From Candidatus Geothermincola secundus (lineage in GTDB: Bacteria > Actinomycetota > Geothermincolia > Geothermincolales > Geothermincolaceae): 33,474 nucleotides of DNA. The position numbers and the translations under genes are program-made. A model generated the notes under the pieces. It was not told where the DNA came from. It searched no databases and saw only the letters and a program-made list of their open reading frames with translations. Where the stretch lies: contig JACVIY010000011.1 of NCBI GenBank assembly GCA_015711755.1, forward strand, positions 1 to 33,474, in the 5' to 3' direction. Position 1 is the stretch's first letter. Every line of letters starts with the position of its first letter. Below are positions 31,762 through 33,474 of this stretch, piece after piece.

Positions 31762-32709
31762 TTGAACCTCGAGGACTGGGTCAAGAAGCTGGCTCAACGC
31801 CCGGAGTTGATGCGCAAGCAGGCGGTCATGCCCATAATGCGGTCACTTAAAGGAGGGGGCGGAGGGCGCTTCTGCGGGCTGGGGGACGACTGCGGATATC
31901 TGGATTGCGGCGGCTTCCATCTCCTCCTGACGGTGGACTCCATCCGCGAGGGCCTGCTGGAGCGCCCGCGCTACGCGGGGTTCTGCGCGGTGAACGTGGC
32001 GGTCAACGACATCTATGCCACCGGCGGCCTCCCTCTGGGGGTGGCGGACTCGCTGCATTTCCCCTCCGGTGACGAGGACTGGGCGGCGGAGGTGGCCGGG
32101 GGCCTGCGGGACGGCTGCGATTTCTTTCAGCTGGAGATGCTGGGGGGGCATCTCGACCCCTGCTCCTCGCGGCGCGGCCTCAGCGTGGCCGGCCTGGGGA
32201 GGGCCGCCCGCTTGCTGACCACCTTCGGAGCGGCGCCCGGGGATCAGGTGATCATGGCCTTCGATCCCCACGGAGAATGGGACGCCGAATCTTTGATATG
32301 GGACGCTTCCAGCGGCCGTGACCCCCAGCGGGTCCTGGAGAACTACGCGGTGCTCCTGGAGGTGGCCGAGGGAGGTCTGGCCACTTCCTGCCGCGACGTC
32401 AGCAACGCGGGGATTGCGGGCACCCTGGCCGCTCTCGCGGCGGCCTGCGGAGCGGGGGCTTCGCTGGACCTGGACAAGCTGCCCCGTCCCCCGCAAGTGG
32501 CGCTTGAGGATTGGCTGGCCGCTTTTCCCAGCTACGGTTTCATTCTCACCGCCGCTCCCCGGCGGTCCGGGGGGCTGGTCGGCCTGTTCCGGCTGCAGGG
32601 GCTGGAGGCGGAGGTCTGCGGCTCGATAGAGGAAGGCGGCTCGCTCTCCTTCCGCTTGGGCGGCGAGAAAGCGACCGTGGACAATCCCCTGAAAGAGGAG
32701 GTGCGGTGA
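31762..32709 (+). CDS. AIR-synthase-related (PurM/ThiL/SelD-superfamily) protein
   Basis: 315 aa. Superfamily ATP/Mg motifs are present: GLGDDCG (GDD 41-43), LLTVDSI (58-61), NVAVNDIYATGG (78-89) and EMLGGHLDP (about 125-133), then a C-terminal domain with DVSNAGIAGTLAALA. These enzymes phosphorylate small substrates (formylglycinamidine, thiamine-P, selenide) or act in hydrogenase maturation. This member is closest in feel to the uncharacterised AIR-synthase-related or methanogenesis-marker-2 group; the substrate is unknown. It starts with TTG 31762, GGAG 7 nt upstream. Its TGA overlaps the ATG of the next gene, so the two probably work together. Confidence 0.78.
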   Translation: MNLEDWVKKLAQRPELMRKQAVMPIMRSLKGGGGGRFCGLGDDCGYLDCGGFHLLLTVDSIREGLLERPRYAGFCAVNVAVNDIYATGGLPLGVADSLHFPSGDEDWAAEVAGGLRDGCDFFQLEMLGGHLDPCSSRRGLSVAGLGRAARLLTTFGAAPGDQVIMAFDPHGEWDAESLIWDASSGRDPQRVLENYAVLLEVAEGGLATSCRDVSNAGIAGTLAALAAACGAGASLDLDKLPRPPQVALEDWLAAFPSYGFILTAAPRRSGGLVGLFRLQGLEAEVCGSIEEGGSLSFRLGGEKATVDNPLKEEVR

Positions 32710-33474
32710 TGGACGGGGCGGCGGCGAGACGCCTCTCGCTGACCGCGAGAAAGCGCATCTTTGAATACCTCAACTGCAATCAGGCCACCCTCTCCACCCA
32801 GCGCGACCACCTCGGGGTGAGTCTGCCCATGCTGCTCAAGGCCAACAGCCACCTGGAAGGAGGATGCTTCAGCCACGGGAGCACCTGCGGGGTGGTAACG
32901 GGAGGATGCCTCTCCCTGGCCCTCAGGCACCTGCCTGAACTGAAGGAGGGAGATCCGGGAAAGTTGGCCTCCTTCCACGGATTGATGAAGGAATACACCT
33001 CTTGGTTCGCGTCCTCCTTCGGCAGCACCATATGCCGGGAGCGCATCGGTTGCGGTCTCACCTCACCCGGAGGCATTGTCCGTTACGCATTGGGAGGGCG
33101 CTTCCTCCGCTGCGTGGCGCATGCGGGAAAGGCCGCCCTCTTCCTCGCGGAACTGGGGGAGAGCCCCCTTGAGAGAGGGGGTGACGCGGCGGCCGACGGG
33201 GCTTTCAACTGCGCCTCGCAGGTGCTGCGCCGCTTGCGTGAGGCCACCGGGTTGGGCGACCCCTCCTTCGAGGTCCTTTACATCTCCATGAACGGGGGCG
33301 TGGGCCTCTCGGGCGGGTTGTGCGGCGCGGCGGCCGCCGGCATGCTCCCCTTGGGATGGCTCCACGGGCTCGACCCCGAGGAGGCGGGGTTCACGGGCAA
33401 TCTCGCCGCCCTGACGCGCGGGCACATCAACATGTTCACGGGCAGGGAGGAGCGGGAGCTCTTCTCCCTCGGGC
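32709..33474 (+). CDS. C_GCAxxG_C_C-type putative redox protein, duplicated domain (3' end outside window)
   Basis: ATG 32709 overlaps the upstream TGA (ATGA), with GGAGG upstream. The frame stays open for 255 codons to the window edge. The first half has NCNQATLSTQRDHLG (C23), GGCFSHGSTCGVVTGG (C53, C60) and C109/C115, the layout of the C_GCAxxG_C_C family, whose cysteines are thought to be redox- or metal-active. The second half repeats the pattern: FNCASQVLRRL (C168) and GGVGLSGGLCGAAAAG (C205). Most family members carry one such domain, so this looks like an internal duplication. Translational coupling to the AIR-synthase-like protein suggests a shared pathway. The C-terminus is not visible. 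Confidence 0.8.
   Translation, partial: MDGAAARRLSLTARKRIFEYLNCNQATLSTQRDHLGVSLPMLLKANSHLEGGCFSHGSTCGVVTGGCLSLALRHLPELKEGDPGKLASFHGLMKEYTSWFASSFGSTICRERIGCGLTSPGGIVRYALGGRFLRCVAHAGKAALFLAELGESPLERGGDAAADGAFNCASQVLRRLREATGLGDPSFEVLYISMNGGVGLSGGLCGAAAAGMLPLGWLHGLDPEEAGFTGNLAALTRGHINMFTGREERELFSLG

Overview
The window is about 33 kb of GC-rich chromosomal DNA. It most resembles an uncultured Actinomycetota-type (Gram-positive, probably anaerobic) bacterium. The signs are a PASTA-kinase-like protein, a LytR-CpsA-Psr protein, many GTG and TTG starts, several genes whose -10 box lies 6-8 nt before the start codon (leaderless style), repeat-module secreted proteins of a type common in deep-branching Actinobacteria, and a glutaconate-type CoA-transferase pair. 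The taxonomic placement is inference from gene content only.

The left third (1-9280) is an accessory and decaying region. An XRE regulator, with a dead XRE fragment behind it, is divergent from a 669-aa GHKL-type ATPase. The ATPase promoter is overlapped by a perfect 23-bp palindrome, and its long leader carries a 22-codon ORF and two hairpins. About 1.85 kb without an intact gene follows (2973-4821). It holds an IS256-family transposase tail and a very dense array of about 15 different, mostly perfect GC-rich inverted repeats (4063-4815). Two related secreted four-module proteins lie next. One is broken by an in-frame TAG after its signal peptide, and the two share a 246-bp block that is about 98% identical. 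A DUF429-like gene broken by a frameshift and a TGA ends this part.

From 9490 to about 13440 there is a small integrative-element-like cassette: an operator-promoter, a CGNR-like zinc-finger protein, an excisionase-type HTH protein, a tyrosine recombinase with all catalytic residues, a phage-type HTH protein and two short unknown proteins. No tRNA or att repeat was found.

The right part (13.7-33.5 kb) looks like ordinary chromosome. It has a radical SAM protein; a 48-aa cysteine-rich protein; a biotin module (bioY, a pyruvate carboxylase B subunit fused to a biotin carrier domain, and accC); a four-gene overlapping cluster (PASTA pseudokinase, M23-like membrane protein, two small membrane proteins); xseA-xseB; an LCP protein; an EamA transporter; a minus-strand operon of CoA-transferase subunits A and B plus a metallo-beta-lactamase-fold protein; and, divergent from it, an AIR-synthase-like gene overlapping a duplicated C_GCAxxG_C_C-type gene that runs off the window.

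The candidates for something undescribed are the hairpin array, the pseudokinase/degenerate-M23 cluster, and the XRE/operator/leader/GHKL ATPase unit.
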